Origin: Polycladidibacter stylochi
Lineage (GTDB): Bacteria > Pseudomonadota > Alphaproteobacteria > Rhizobiales > Stappiaceae
Direction: 5' to 3'
DNA length: 64,000 nucleotides
NCBI RefSeq assembly: GCF_001562055.1
Contig: NZ_LLWE01000042.1
Location: 1-64,000, forward strand
The position numbers and the translations under genes were made by a program. The notes under the pieces were generated by a model. The model did no database searches. It had not been told where the DNA came from and saw only the letters and a list, made by a program, of their open reading frames with translations. Each line of letters begins with the position of its first letter. Position 1 is the stretch's first letter. Positions 1-7,850 of this stretch are shown piece after piece.

Positions 1-129
1 GCTAAACCGAGATTTCTTCATAAAACTAGTCCTCAATATGAGGCAACAATATCTCTACTTTTAAACTCAATCAATTTCCGGGGGGAATACCGTATCAAAA
101 AACAGCCTTGTGCTTGTATGTTTGGCTAG
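1..129 (+). CDS. C-terminal fragment of an unidentified protein, cut by the window edge
   Basis: One forward frame is open from the first base to a TAG at 127-129 and encodes 42 residues ending in CACMFG. The frame has no start inside the window, so it could be the 3' end of a gene that begins to the left. I do not recognise the family. Forty-two codons without a stop is weak evidence in AT-rich DNA, so it may also be non-coding. Confidence 0.3.
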   Translation, partial: AKPRFLHKTSPQYEATISLLLNSINFRGEYRIKKQPCACMFG

Positions 130-160
130 GTCCTCAAAGTTATTTCAAAAGACCCTAGTT
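126..160. terminator. Possible hairpin between convergent ends
   Basis: Left arm CTAGGTC (126-132) can pair with GACCCTAG (151-158) with one bulged C, followed by a short T run. It lies between a possible forward gene end and the reverse gene ending at 192. The stem is short, so the call is weak. Confidence 0.3.
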
Positions 161-191
161 TGACCAGCGCACGAACCGGTTATAAATTGTC

Positions 192-419
192 TTATGTGGA
201 CCGTAGTTGTGTGGCGTATCGCGCTAGCGTAACCCATTGATGATTATAAAGATAATACCACTCATGATACGCGGTCATCAATCCTTGATCGGCGCTATGT
301 TCTTGGGGAGAGAAGAGCCGTAGCAGCTCCATCTGTAATTCCGTCAGCCAGTTAACTAAAATGAAGCAGGTCGGCCCCAAAAGAACAATGAGCCTAGTTA
401 TGACTAGAAAGATTTTCAC
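192..419 (-). CDS. Small membrane-associated protein of unknown function
   Basis: This reverse-strand ORF of 75 residues starts with GTG and overlaps the end of the upstream DUF1622 gene by 26 bp, which suggests translational coupling. The first 25 residues form one hydrophobic segment (IFLVITRLIVLLGPTCFILV). The rest is polar and rich in Trp, Tyr and His. I do not recognise a family. The overlap with the neighbour and the clear membrane segment are the main reasons to believe it is coding. Confidence 0.5.
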   Translation of the reverse strand: MKIFLVITRLIVLLGPTCFILVNWLTELQMELLRLFSPQEHSADQGLMTAYHEWYYLYNHQWVTLARYATQLRST

Positions 420-774
420 TTTTAGTAATATGTTCTTGCTGTACTTGTTTTAAATCTAGGCCAAGGAAAAAAGCAAGAGCAGAACGGATTAATACAAAAA
501 CGGCAAGCGTAATGAGTGTATTTAGGTCTTTAGCAAGACCAGACTTAATTACATCGGAGATGACCATAAAATCGATCGCAAGTATGACCTGACTTAAAAA
601 CTCCATTCTCATATTTTGGTAAGCAAGAGCACAACTTAGCCCACTTAGGCGATGCAACTCGAACTTTACATATTGTAGAACGAACTTTCCCGCAGTAACC
701 ATAAGAATTATGTAACCGATAAAATCAATTAAAATGGTTAAGTATTCTAGAGCCTGTGAAAAAGGTAGTGACAT
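394..774 (-). CDS. DUF1622 family inner-membrane protein
   Basis: The product has 126 residues and about three membrane segments, near residues 10-30, 62-80 and 87-105. The middle-to-C-terminal part (ILAIDFMVISDVIKS, then a hydrophobic stretch with LIRSALAFFLGLDL) has the arrangement I associate with DUF1622, a family of small membrane proteins of unknown role. The length is typical for the family. The ATG at 774 is preferred because it opens directly onto the first amphipathic helix. It is the first gene of a probable two-gene unit with the overlapping small membrane protein. No function can be assigned. Confidence 0.75.
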   Translation of the reverse strand: MSLPFSQALEYLTILIDFIGYIILMVTAGKFVLQYVKFELHRLSGLSCALAYQNMRMEFLSQVILAIDFMVISDVIKSGLAKDLNTLITLAVFVLIRSALAFFLGLDLKQVQQEHITKSENLSSHN

Positions 775-874
775 CGTCCTGTATATTCCTTTTCTTACAA
801 AAACGGCTACTCTACTGCCAGCAGGTTACTTTTAATTGCAAACTACTGGCAGTATACGACTTATACTCTGATTG

Positions 875-1627
875 TCAGTCTGGCATGTGTTCTTTCATGA
901 AGGCCATAGCTTTTTGCATTGCCTGCATTTTAATTTTGTTACGTTCCATCATTTTTTTATTGTGCTGTTTGATAGAAATCGTAAATGGATTTTGCTGCAG
1001 AACTTTGGCGATATGTAGTAAATTAATGGCAGTTAGTTCGGCATTTCGTCGTACATATGGGGAAAGTGCTCCACCTGCTTCAATAAAACTTGCACCAGGG
1101 CCAGCATCTCCCACCCAATATAGATCGGTATTTGGGGGAGCGGTGGCACCAAAGTGAAGTAAGTTCGCAATCGTGTTTGCAACGCAATTATGACTGCCAT
1201 CTTCATTGCCAGTCACAACACAACCAACAACAGAACCGTATAATGGAAATTGCCCTGTGTCTTCACAAAGCACAGTCTTAGTTGAGCCATCTAGGCGTTC
1301 TATGACCCGTTGCATTATCGAAGAGCGTACCCCCATCCATATTGGCATAGCAGGGATGATAATGTTACATCTTTTGATCTTATCTAGTATGAGAGGCCAT
1401 TGGTCTCCGTCTCCTTCATCGTTGGAAACCCCAGGCTTTATATTGTAATCAACAACTCGAATGATTTCACAGTCTATATCTGGCTCATGGTGCTTTAATC
1501 TTTGAATTAATAAATTGCAAAGTGCCTCAGTATTTGAAACTTCAGGTCCTTGTTTTAATGTGCAATTAAGAAATACGGCTTTAAGGGGACCATCTTTCTT
1601 CATGCTATGAAATAATGAAATTGGCAT
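875..1627 (-). CDS. Flavodoxin-like / NADPH-dependent FMN reductase family protein
   Basis: The product begins with a beta strand and loop, KAVFLNCTLKQGPEVSNTEA (about residues 15-34), which is the phosphate-binding position of the NAD(P)H-dependent FMN reductase and flavodoxin-2 fold. Later blocks, IIPAMPIWMGVRSSIMQRVIER and VVGCVVTGNEDGSHNC, fit the flavin-binding loops. The family carries FMN and usually reduces quinones, flavins or metals in the cytosol. The C-terminal 45 residues are Lys- and Met-rich and probably helical. I chose the ATG at 1627 because GGAG lies six bases upstream; another ATG at 1639 would add four residues. The gene stands alone on the reverse strand, so context does not reveal the substrate. 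Confidence 0.75.
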   Translation of the reverse strand: MPISLFHSMKKDGPLKAVFLNCTLKQGPEVSNTEALCNLLIQRLKHHEPDIDCEIIRVVDYNIKPGVSNDEGDGDQWPLILDKIKRCNIIIPAMPIWMGVRSSIMQRVIERLDGSTKTVLCEDTGQFPLYGSVVGCVVTGNEDGSHNCVANTIANLLHFGATAPPNTDLYWVGDAGPGASFIEAGGALSPYVRRNAELTAINLLHIAKVLQQNPFTISIKQHNKKMMERNKIKMQAMQKAMAFMKEHMPD

Positions 1628-2006
1628 TATCTTCTCCATTCATATTTCTGTAGATGTAGAAGAAGTTATCGACGATTAACAAATATAACTTTAGGTAGTT
1701 AGAAGAACTTTTATAAAAACACATGAAATCTATTAGCTTTTAATGAATATATATAGTGCATCAATTTTATTTATAAAAGTAAATATTTATTATGTTGGTC
1801 TTTGTCTTTTTTATTTCTTATGAATAACTATTAGTTTAGCAAGTGTTGAAGGCGTTGGGTCGAAAATTTAAAGACAAATACTATAGTTATTTTAAGAGAG
1901 GGATCAGTGAGTTGTTGTCTTGCAATTGGTTTTAATAACAGCGCACTGTATTATTGGTACGCTGTTATTGGCTTTAGAATTGAGAGGGCACTAATGTGAT
2001 TTGCGC
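1628..2006. other. AT-rich intergenic region upstream of the flavoprotein gene
   Basis: No convincing ORF is present. The region is strongly AT-rich (long A/T runs around 1690-1830) and should hold the promoter of the flavoprotein gene reading left. Its right end carries the hairpin listed at 1934-1969. I see no recognisable repeat or operator. Confidence 0.5.
1934..1969 (-). terminator. Hairpin just after metY
   Basis: A perfect ten-base stem pairs AATAACAGCG (1934-1943) with CGCTGTTATT (1960-1969). It begins 38 bases past the metY stop codon on the reverse strand. There is no clear U run after it, so it may be a weak terminator or a 3'-end stabilising hairpin. Confidence 0.45.
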
Positions 2007-3296
2007 TTACAGCGGGGTTTTGGCCAAGGCCTGCTCCAGATCCGCGATTATGTCCGCGGCATCCTCAATGCCAATGGAGAGGCGGATGACATCGGGTCCG
2101 GCACCGGCAGCGGTTTTTTGCGCGTCGGTCAGCTGGCGGTGGGTGGTGGAGGCCGGGTGGATGATGAGCGAGCGGGTGTCGCCAATATTGGCCAAATGCG
2201 AGAACAGCTTGACGTTCTTGACCAGATTAACACCGGCGTTATAGCCGCCTTTCACGCCAAAAGTGAACACGGCACCCGCGCCATTGGGGCAGTATTTTTG
2301 TTGCAACGGGTGGTAGGGGTCGCTTTCCAGCCCTGCATAGGAAACCCACTCAACCGCCTCGTTACTGCTAAGGAACTGGGCAACCTTCAGCGCGTTGTCG
2401 CAATGGCGCTGCATGCGCAAGGAAAGGGTTTCAATACCGGTGAGCAGCATAAAGGCGTTTTGCGGCGAGATAGCTGGTCCCAAATCGCGCAGGCCCAACA
2501 CGCGACAACAAATGGTAAACGCCATAGCGCCAAAGCTTTCGTGAATGACAATATCATTATATTCGGGGCGCGGGGTGGAGAGCATGGGGAATTTGTCGCT
2601 TGCCGACCAGTTAAACGTACCGGCATCAACAATCGCGCCGCCCATGGAGTTGCCATGACCGCCCATGAACTTGGTGAGGGAATGCAACACAATGTCGGCA
2701 CCGTGCTCAATCGGGCGGCACAAATACGGTGTTGCCATGGTGTTATCGACAATCAACGGCACACCGGCGGCCCTGGCCACCTTGGAAATCGCGGCGATAT
2801 CCATTACCACGCCGCCGGGGTTGGCAAGGCTCTCAATAAGGATGGCGCGGGTGTTTTCGTCAGCAGCGGCGGCAAAACTCTCGGGGTCGTTGGCATCGGC
2901 CCACTTCACGTTCCACCCGAAATTCTTAAAGGAATGGTTGAGCTGGTTGATAGTGCCACCATACAACTTTTTAGAAGCCACAATATTACAGCCTGACTCC
3001 ATAAGGGCATGGAAAGCCAGCAGCTGGGCCGCATGACCGGAGGCGGTCGCAAGAGCAGCGGTACCACCTTCCAGCTTGGCCACGCGTTCTTCCAATACAG
3101 CGGTGGTTGGGTTGGTGATGCGGGTATAAATATTGCCAAATGCCTTAAGGCCGAACAAATCGGCCGCGTGGTCAACATCATCAAAAACATAAGCGGTGGT
3201 TTGATAAATTGGTGTGGAGCGGGCACCGGTGGTGGGATCTGGCGCCGCACCGGCATGAATTGAAAGAGTATCGAAACCCTGCGCTTTGTCGCTCAT
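2007..3296 (-). CDS. metY: O-acetylhomoserine sulfhydrylase (O-acetylhomoserine aminocarboxypropyltransferase)
   Basis: This is a PLP enzyme of the Cys/Met metabolism family. It makes homocysteine from O-acetylhomoserine and sulfide, the direct-sulfhydrylation route to methionine, in the cytosol. The N-terminal FDTLSIHAGAAPDPTTGARSTPIYQTT block, the LEGGTAALATASGHAAQ segment and the PLP-lysine motif SLTKFMGGHGNSMGG (Lys near residue 208) are diagnostic. The length of 429 residues matches MetY rather than the shorter MetB/MetC/MetZ. The ATG at 3296 has AGAGGAC a few bases upstream. The gene is monocistronic, with a hairpin after it and a structured leader in front of it. Confidence 0.95.
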   Translation of the reverse strand: MSDKAQGFDTLSIHAGAAPDPTTGARSTPIYQTTAYVFDDVDHAADLFGLKAFGNIYTRITNPTTAVLEERVAKLEGGTAALATASGHAAQLLAFHALMESGCNIVASKKLYGGTINQLNHSFKNFGWNVKWADANDPESFAAAADENTRAILIESLANPGGVVMDIAAISKVARAAGVPLIVDNTMATPYLCRPIEHGADIVLHSLTKFMGGHGNSMGGAIVDAGTFNWSASDKFPMLSTPRPEYNDIVIHESFGAMAFTICCRVLGLRDLGPAISPQNAFMLLTGIETLSLRMQRHCDNALKVAQFLSSNEAVEWVSYAGLESDPYHPLQQKYCPNGAGAVFTFGVKGGYNAGVNLVKNVKLFSHLANIGDTRSLIIHPASTTHRQLTDAQKTAAGAGPDVIRLSIGIEDAADIIADLEQALAKTPL

Positions 3297-3350
3297 TTAA
3301 TGTCCTCTTTGGGCTATAATTGACTTTTTTTATTGCTCTTTGATTTGTTT

Positions 3351-3408
3351 GCTTGCAAATCTTGTGGGGATTTATGCCAGTTTTGGCATATCGTTGGCAA
3401 GTTGCAAG
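3351..3408 (-). promoter_or_regulatory. Structured 5' leader of metY (riboswitch-like hairpin, class unknown)
   Basis: The region folds into a long, interrupted hairpin. CTTGCAA (3352-3358) pairs with TTGCAAG (3402-3408), CTTG (3361-3364) pairs with CAAG (3398-3401), and TATGCCA (3373-3379) pairs with TGGCATA (3384-3390) around a four-base loop. The two helices enclose an asymmetric internal loop (8 and 7 bases). It ends about 55 bases before the metY start. Alphaproteobacterial methionine genes often carry SAM- or SAH-sensing leaders, but I could not match this one to SAM-II or another class. DNA palindromes used as protein operators are an alternative. Confidence 0.45.
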
Positions 3409-3592
3409 AATGAATATAATGTGCTTGTTTTGTGCCCCTTCAATAAAAGTTAACCTGTTGGTATTCTGTCGTGAACTAGTAAATTTCCCTAGGTCCTATT
3501 TTGGATGATAATCTGTTAGAAGCGTTACGGCATGTTGTGCTGTATCTTGATTTATGAAGAGCAGCCTATTGCGATTTTGGCGCTAAGGAAGA

Positions 3593-4432
3593 ATGGAGAT
3601 TTCATTGCCATCTCAAGTAGGAGAAATTCGTCTGGTTGCTTCGGACCTGGACGGGACATTGCTAGCGCCCGATAAAAAACTGAGTGCATTAAGCATTCAA
3701 ACACTGCAAGAGCTGCATGATACCGGGAAAATATTTGTTTATGCCACGGGCCGGCATTATCTGGATGTTTGCGAAATAGGTCAGGTTACCGGTAAACCTG
3801 CCTTTATGGTCACTTCGAACGGTGCACAAGTACACGCCACATGTGGCACAGTGGTTTCTCAAACCCTGCTAGACGGCGATCTCGTGACGCCCCTGTTGGA
3901 AATGTCACAGGAGCATGAGGGGGTGGTTGTCAACATATACACCATCACCCACTGGTGGAGCTCGGTAGAAACCGAGTGGATGCGCGAGCACAAACAAGAA
4001 TTTAATATGGCTCCTCAGTTTTTTGAGGGCGGCCCGGTGCCGACCAGCGACGTGCTTAAAGTGTTCTTCAATCAAACTGAAGGCAACTATGACATCTTGG
4101 TAGAGCTGGAAGAGCGTATTATCGAACGTTTTGGCGAGCAAGTTCACGTGTGCTTTTCATCACCGCAATGCCTTGAGGTGATGGCCAAAGGGGTTTCCAA
4201 GCTGTTTGGTTTGCAGCAGGTGGCCAAAGCCCATGACATTGAACTGGATGAGTGCCTGGCCTTTGGTGATGGCATGAACGATGTAGAAATGCTGGGTGGG
4301 GTTGGTCGTGGTGTTTTGATGGGCGGTGCCCACGAGCGCGTGCGCCGTACCGTGCCTCAAGCCGAGCGAATTGGCGTTTGTAGCGAAGATGCGGTAGCAA
4401 AATACATTCAGGCAGCAGTGCTTAAAAAATAA
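3593..4432 (+). CDS. Cof-type HAD hydrolase (sugar-phosphate or nucleotide-phosphate phosphatase)
   Basis: The N-terminal motif I, ASDLDGTLLAPDKKLS (Asp near residues 18 and 20), places the protein in the HAD superfamily. The C-terminal motif FGDGMNDVEML with a Lys before it (MAKGVSKLFGL) identifies the Cof/YidA-like subfamily IIB. These are cytosolic Mg-dependent phosphatases acting on small phosphorylated metabolites; the substrate cannot be read from sequence. The length of 279 residues is normal for the group. AAGGAAG lies just before the ATG. It is a single-gene unit divergent from metY and ends at a strong terminator. Confidence 0.88.
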   Translation: MEISLPSQVGEIRLVASDLDGTLLAPDKKLSALSIQTLQELHDTGKIFVYATGRHYLDVCEIGQVTGKPAFMVTSNGAQVHATCGTVVSQTLLDGDLVTPLLEMSQEHEGVVVNIYTITHWWSSVETEWMREHKQEFNMAPQFFEGGPVPTSDVLKVFFNQTEGNYDILVELEERIIERFGEQVHVCFSSPQCLEVMAKGVSKLFGLQQVAKAHDIELDECLAFGDGMNDVEMLGGVGRGVLMGGAHERVRRTVPQAERIGVCSEDAVAKYIQAAVLKK

Positions 4433-4463
4433 CGGCAGGCTATTTTTACCTGTTAGAACAAAT

Positions 4464-4494
4464 AAAGGCGGAGCCGTTGGGCTGCCGCCTTTTT
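4464..4494. terminator. Bidirectional Rho-independent terminator
   Basis: AAAGGCGG (4464-4471) pairs with CCGCCTTT (4485-4492), with an inner AGCC/GGCT helix, and is followed by TTTTT. On the reverse strand the stem is followed by TTTATT. It therefore serves both the HAD gene and the convergent secreted-protein gene ending at 4507. Confidence 0.85.
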
Positions 4495-4506
4495 GTTAGA
4501 GAAAAG

Positions 4507-5118
4507 TCATTTATTCGCTGGGCTTGCCAACTGCATTTTCTGTTGGGCTTCTGGCCTTTCTGCAAGCCAATTGTCATGCAGCCATTTTTCTGTGCGCCGG
4601 TTCCCTGGGATGGTGCGCCAGTAAATGTCGCGCTCAAACACCATGACCTGCTTTTGGGGGCCGACAATCACCCAGAACCACAGTTTATCTTTGTTTGTAG
4701 CGCGCATTTTTACTTTCATGCCAGTGAGTGTGAGCGATTGTTCTTTTCCATCCTTAAGTACGCGAATGGTTTCATCGTGCGGCGCAATCCAGTGTACCTT
4801 ATGGGCATCCAGTAAGTCAGGTGCGTGCTTTGAAAGCACTTGCATGGCAATATCGTGTGCCTCGTCTTTACTTGGCAAAGGTGCGGGGGCAGCCATGTCT
4901 GCTGTCATGCGCACATAACCAAGCAGGCGGCCATCGTCACGAGTGATGGACGAGATATGCTCGCCGCCCAAATGAGCGTTACTTCCATTACGACGCATAC
5001 TGCGGGTGAGAGTAGCGTTCTTCTTATCTACTTCTACTTGCATTGTTGCTGTGGGGGTGAAATCGGCAGGTTGGGCGGTGCCAAGCCAAAGGAGGGATAG
5101 GGTAACTGCGGTATTCAT
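4507..5118 (-). CDS. Predicted secreted protein of unknown function, candidate member of the MerR regulon
   Basis: The ATG at 5118 is preferred over the upstream one at 5157. It has AAAGGAAA upstream and starts a signal peptide, MNTAVTLSLLWLGTAQPADF, with likely cleavage near residue 18. The mature part has about 185 residues. It shows two blocks rich in charged residues and aromatics, TRDDGRLLGYVRMTADM and KLWFWVIVGPQKQVMVFERDIYWRTIPGNRR, which look like beta sheet. I do not recognise the domain. A MerR-type operator lies 68 bp upstream (5186-5200), the same element that precedes the MerR gene, the MFS gene and the AfsA-like gene. This suggests a joint physiological role, possibly in the cell envelope. 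Confidence 0.7.
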   Translation of the reverse strand: MNTAVTLSLLWLGTAQPADFTPTATMQVEVDKKNATLTRSMRRNGSNAHLGGEHISSITRDDGRLLGYVRMTADMAAPAPLPSKDEAHDIAMQVLSKHAPDLLDAHKVHWIAPHDETIRVLKDGKEQSLTLTGMKVKMRATNKDKLWFWVIVGPQKQVMVFERDIYWRTIPGNRRTEKWLHDNWLAERPEAQQKMQLASPANK

Positions 5119-5185
5119 GACTGGTTTCCTTTCGGAGCTGCGATAAGTGCAGGACATAAAACACGAGTAGTTATTAATATCTATC

Positions 5186-5200
5186 TTACGTTAACTGTAG
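5186..5200 (-). promoter_or_regulatory. MerR-type operator, copy 1
   Basis: TTACGTTAACTGTAG (forward strand) is one of four near-identical 15-base elements in 4.2 kb. It sits 68 bp upstream of the secreted-protein gene. The reverse-strand form CTACAGTTAACGTAA has the partly palindromic GT..AC core of MerR family operators. Confidence 0.65.
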
Positions 5201-5286
5201 AAATAAAATGTGATAATACTATGACTACACAGTGATTAATTGTTAGCCGCTGAACAGGTAGTTGTTCCGTTTTGTTTACCGGTAAT

Positions 5287-5694
5287 TCAAAGAGCGGAAT
5301 TGGGCCGTTTTTCGCGTCGTTCGGATGCCTCTTGATACAAGCGTTCCATATGTTTGATATTTTTTATTAAATCACTGCGAAATTGGCTAAGCTCATCGAT
5401 TTGACTGTCAACTTTTGTAAGTTGTTTTCTAAGAATTTCAATGACCCTTTGTTTGCCAGCGAGCTGAGAACCCTCCTCGGTGAAGTAAAGATCAATTACA
5501 TCGACAATTTCCTCCAAAGAAAGCCCTAGTTTTTTAAGGGCAGCAATTTTTTCCAGTCGTTGCAACGTAATCGTTTCATACAGGCGATGGCTGGCTCCGG
5601 CTCGCTGTAGAGGCGTAATCAGGCCGAGGCTTTCGTAATAGTGTACTGTGCGGGGGCTGACACCTGCCTTTTTGGTAAGTTCGCCAATTTTCAT
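5287..5694 (-). CDS. MerR family transcriptional regulator, probable master of the local regulon
   Basis: The product begins with the MerR winged helix: MKIGELTKKAGVSPRTVHYYESLGLITP, then SHRLYETITLQRLEKIAALKKLGLSLEEI. A long dimerisation helix follows, about residues 80-125. It has 135 residues, with no large effector domain and no Cys pair suited to metal binding, so the inducer is unclear. The start at 5694 is chosen because the upstream in-frame ATG at 5751 would place the operator 5730-5744 inside the coding region. The operator 36 bp before the start implies autoregulation. Family members twist promoters with long spacers and usually activate drug- or metabolite-response genes. Confidence 0.85.
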   Translation of the reverse strand: MKIGELTKKAGVSPRTVHYYESLGLITPLQRAGASHRLYETITLQRLEKIAALKKLGLSLEEIVDVIDLYFTEEGSQLAGKQRVIEILRKQLTKVDSQIDELSQFRSDLIKNIKHMERLYQEASERREKRPNSAL

Positions 5695-5729
5695 TGTTTC
5701 TTGTGTCAATGCTTTTGCCTTTATCAATA

Positions 5730-5744
5730 TAACGTGAACTGTAG
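5730..5744 (-). promoter_or_regulatory. MerR-type operator, copy 2 (autoregulatory)
   Basis: TAACGTGAACTGTAG on the forward strand lies 36 bp upstream of the MerR gene start. It shares 13 of 15 positions with copies 1 and 4. Confidence 0.65.
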
Positions 5745-5761
5745 ATATCATTATGTCGTAT

Positions 5762-5965
5762 TTATGTCAACTCTGATATTTTAGTGAATGGCGTATTGCT
5801 AGGGCAATCAGGTCTTAAAGCTAAGGGTTTATATTCCCTCGTTATGATCAGGGCTAAGCAAGAAGGCAGGTGGTGATAGTCAAGCGATTCAATGGGGCCA
5901 TGCAACAGATGACTGCCATATCTCCACTGCAAGGCTTTAATATAGGCAGGATTAGTTTTCATCAT
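5762..5965 (-). CDS. Doubtful small ORF downstream of the MFS gene
   Basis: The reverse frame encodes 67 residues starting MMKTNPAYIKALQWRYGSHLL. The opening faintly recalls the ALxWRYAxK start of nitroreductases, but the rest does not follow that family. There is no good ribosome-binding site. It could be a decayed gene end or non-coding sequence between the MFS gene and the MerR promoter. Confidence 0.2.
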   Translation of the reverse strand: MMKTNPAYIKALQWRYGSHLLHGPIESLDYHHLPSCLALIITREYKPLALRPDCPSNTPFTKISELT

Positions 5966-6037
5966 TTTCGCTTATGCGGGAGATAATAGCACCCCGGCTT
6001 CAAGAGGCTAACAGTCTGTCTGCCGAGGTGTAAACAA

Positions 6038-7216
6038 TTAGTTAGTCGCTGTGGTTTCTGTGTTTTTTGAACCAAAGAAGGCGATCGCAAGTACAGCGAC
6101 AAGCAGTAGGGTTGCTGCACAAAGTGGTATGAGTGTCGGAGAGAACTTTTGGGCTGCAATGGTTGCGGGTGGGGCCAGACTTGCCCCTACAAAAAGGCAG
6201 AATGTGTATAGCGACATTGCGAGGCCGCGATTATTTGGTTGTGTGTTCATCGCTAGCATGGTGATAACACCCGGAATTGCTAAAGCAATGCCTGAGGAAA
6301 TGACAAATGAGGCGAGTGACCATGTATCGTTTCCCAAGAGTGGTAGTATTAAACCGATAGCAGCAACAATCATACCCAGCACAGCGATACGCTCGGGTTG
6401 TAAGCGCTGCGAAAACCAGCCAAATCCCAGCGTAAGAAATAACCCTGGTAGGCCCCAAAGCTTGATGATAGCGGCTTTACTTTCATTTATGCTAGGGATC
6501 AGGTTTAATTGGACCTGAAAAACCACAAAGGCAAACAGAAGGGTAAATGCAGCGACCCACAAAGAAGTAATGCGAGTATTAGTGAATAAGCCTAACAGTT
6601 TTTCACTGGTGCTTTGAATTTGGCTTTGTGATGTGTCGGCCATACCACTTTTGGGGGCGGAAACACTTTGGGGGATAAGATAAAAAAGCAATATGGCAGC
6701 AAGCGCATAAACTGGCGAGAGATACAGCATTAGCAAAGTTGGGCTGGTGTTGGCGTTTGCGGCCAGTAATTGGGAAAGAGGGGCGGCTGCCAAAAAACCA
6801 AAGCTTAACATTGCTACACCCTGAGCGCGTTTGGAAATGGATATTTTTTCCGAAATCATCGCCAAGGCTGTGGGTGGGAAGCTGGCTGCGATAAAGCCTT
6901 GGAGCCCGCGTAAAATTAAGAATTGAGGTAGGGAATTGCTCAGAGTGATGAGCGCTGTAATTACACTAAGACATGCGAGACCCACAATCATTACGATAAC
7001 GCGGCCATATCTGTCAGACAGATTTCCAAAGACCAAGAAGCCCGAGGCATAAGCCAGGCCAAAAGCTGTGCTTGCCCAAGTGGCATCAGATGTGTGAGCT
7101 GCAAAGTGGTTGGCTACTGCTGCAGTTAAGGGAATAGTGAGGTATAGTTGGCCGACTACGAAGATCCCTGTGATCATCAAAGCAGCTAACAAATTGTATT
7201 GCTTGAAATTACTCAT
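6038..7216 (-). CDS. MFS transporter, predicted drug or metabolite exporter
   Basis: The product has 392 residues and about twelve membrane segments. The motif-A loop between TM2 and TM3 is clear (GNLSDRYGRV, near residues 64-73). TM4 carries LRGLQGFIAASFPPTALAMI, typical of DHA1-type multidrug and small-molecule exporters in the inner membrane. A polar central loop with many Ser and Gln separates the halves. The gene follows the AfsA-like/HAD/DUF2165 unit on the same strand. It has its own copy of the MerR-type operator, which lies only one base upstream of the annotated ATG at 7216. That position makes the true start uncertain. The simplest reading is export of the compound made or sensed by the neighbouring genes. 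Confidence 0.85.
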   Translation of the reverse strand: MSNFKQYNLLAALMITGIFVVGQLYLTIPLTAAVANHFAAHTSDATWASTAFGLAYASGFLVFGNLSDRYGRVIVMIVGLACLSVITALITLSNSLPQFLILRGLQGFIAASFPPTALAMISEKISISKRAQGVAMLSFGFLAAAPLSQLLAANANTSPTLLMLYLSPVYALAAILLFYLIPQSVSAPKSGMADTSQSQIQSTSEKLLGLFTNTRITSLWVAAFTLLFAFVVFQVQLNLIPSINESKAAIIKLWGLPGLFLTLGFGWFSQRLQPERIAVLGMIVAAIGLILPLLGNDTWSLASFVISSGIALAIPGVITMLAMNTQPNNRGLAMSLYTFCLFVGASLAPPATIAAQKFSPTLIPLCAATLLLVAVLAIAFFGSKNTETTATN

Positions 7217-7217
7217 T

Positions 7218-7232
7218 TAACGTCAACTGTAA
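7218..7232 (-). promoter_or_regulatory. MerR-type operator, copy 3, touching the MFS start codon
   Basis: TAACGTCAACTGTAA on the forward strand lies immediately upstream of the MFS ATG (7214-7216). Including the flanks it reads TTTA..GT..AC..TAAA as an imperfect palindrome. Its closeness to the start differs from the other three sites. Confidence 0.6.
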
Positions 7233-7337
7233 ATTAGAGGATGAAATGGTTTTGGGCAATGGATAAGTAGAGCTTACTCATTTTTTATTCGCTAAATGAT
7301 AACGGCAAAAATTAGAGTAAGCCCTGTTCCATTACCT

Positions 7338-7850
7338 CTATTGTTTGCTTTTTTGTAGTTCGTGAGGTTGATTTATGAAAATTAGTGCAGCTATGGACAT
7401 AATGATCAGAGTCATATGCACATTCTGGATTGCACCTTGCTTCATCCAGTAACCAAACCAAAGACCGCCGCTCATAAACAACAGCCATAGGGCGATAAAC
7501 ATGGAGAGGGCGATGTTGCTCGTGACAAGTGCACGAGTGAAGTTTATTTCTTTTACTGCTACAACACCCATTAGAAAGGTTGCAACCCAAAGACAAAATG
7601 CTGTGAGTACTTGCCAAATTATGACAGTAACTAACACAACTTGGGCAGAACTGCCCGACCACGCACGCCATTCTAGCCCATTTCCAAATACTGGGTCTTC
7701 GATTAATAGGCGCATGCTTAACATATTAGCGAGATGAACAACATTTGTACCCTGATCGGTTATGTTATTCAAAACAGCGATTGTCATCCAGACAGAGAGG
7801 CCTGCAATAATTGTGAAGCGGGGCAGTGCCCAAATCATTCGGTTATTCAT
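7338..7850 (-). CDS. DUF2165 family integral membrane protein
   Basis: The protein has 170 residues and about four membrane segments (near residues 10-27, 70-95, 107-130 and 142-160). The opening, RFTIIAGLSVWMTIAVLNNITDQGTNVVHLANMLSM, contains the NNxTDxGTN stretch characteristic of DUF2165. The family has no known function. Its start overlaps the stop of the upstream HAD gene by four bases (ATGA), a sign of translational coupling. It is therefore co-produced with the HAD phosphatase and the AfsA-like protein. Confidence 0.8.
   Translation of the reverse strand: MNNRMIWALPRFTIIAGLSVWMTIAVLNNITDQGTNVVHLANMLSMRLLIEDPVFGNGLEWRAWSGSSAQVVLVTVIIWQVLTAFCLWVATFLMGVVAVKEINFTRALVTSNIALSMFIALWLLFMSGGLWFGYWMKQGAIQNVHMTLIIMSIAALIFINQPHELQKSKQ

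Noticed and set aside
2001-2996. 331-residue forward ORF
   Set aside because: It is the antisense shadow of metY, whose reading frame has complete family motifs.
3297-3430. SAM-II riboswitch before metY
   Set aside because: The pairing pattern is different and the typical GCUAAA-type pseudoknot strand is not present; listed only as an unassigned structure.
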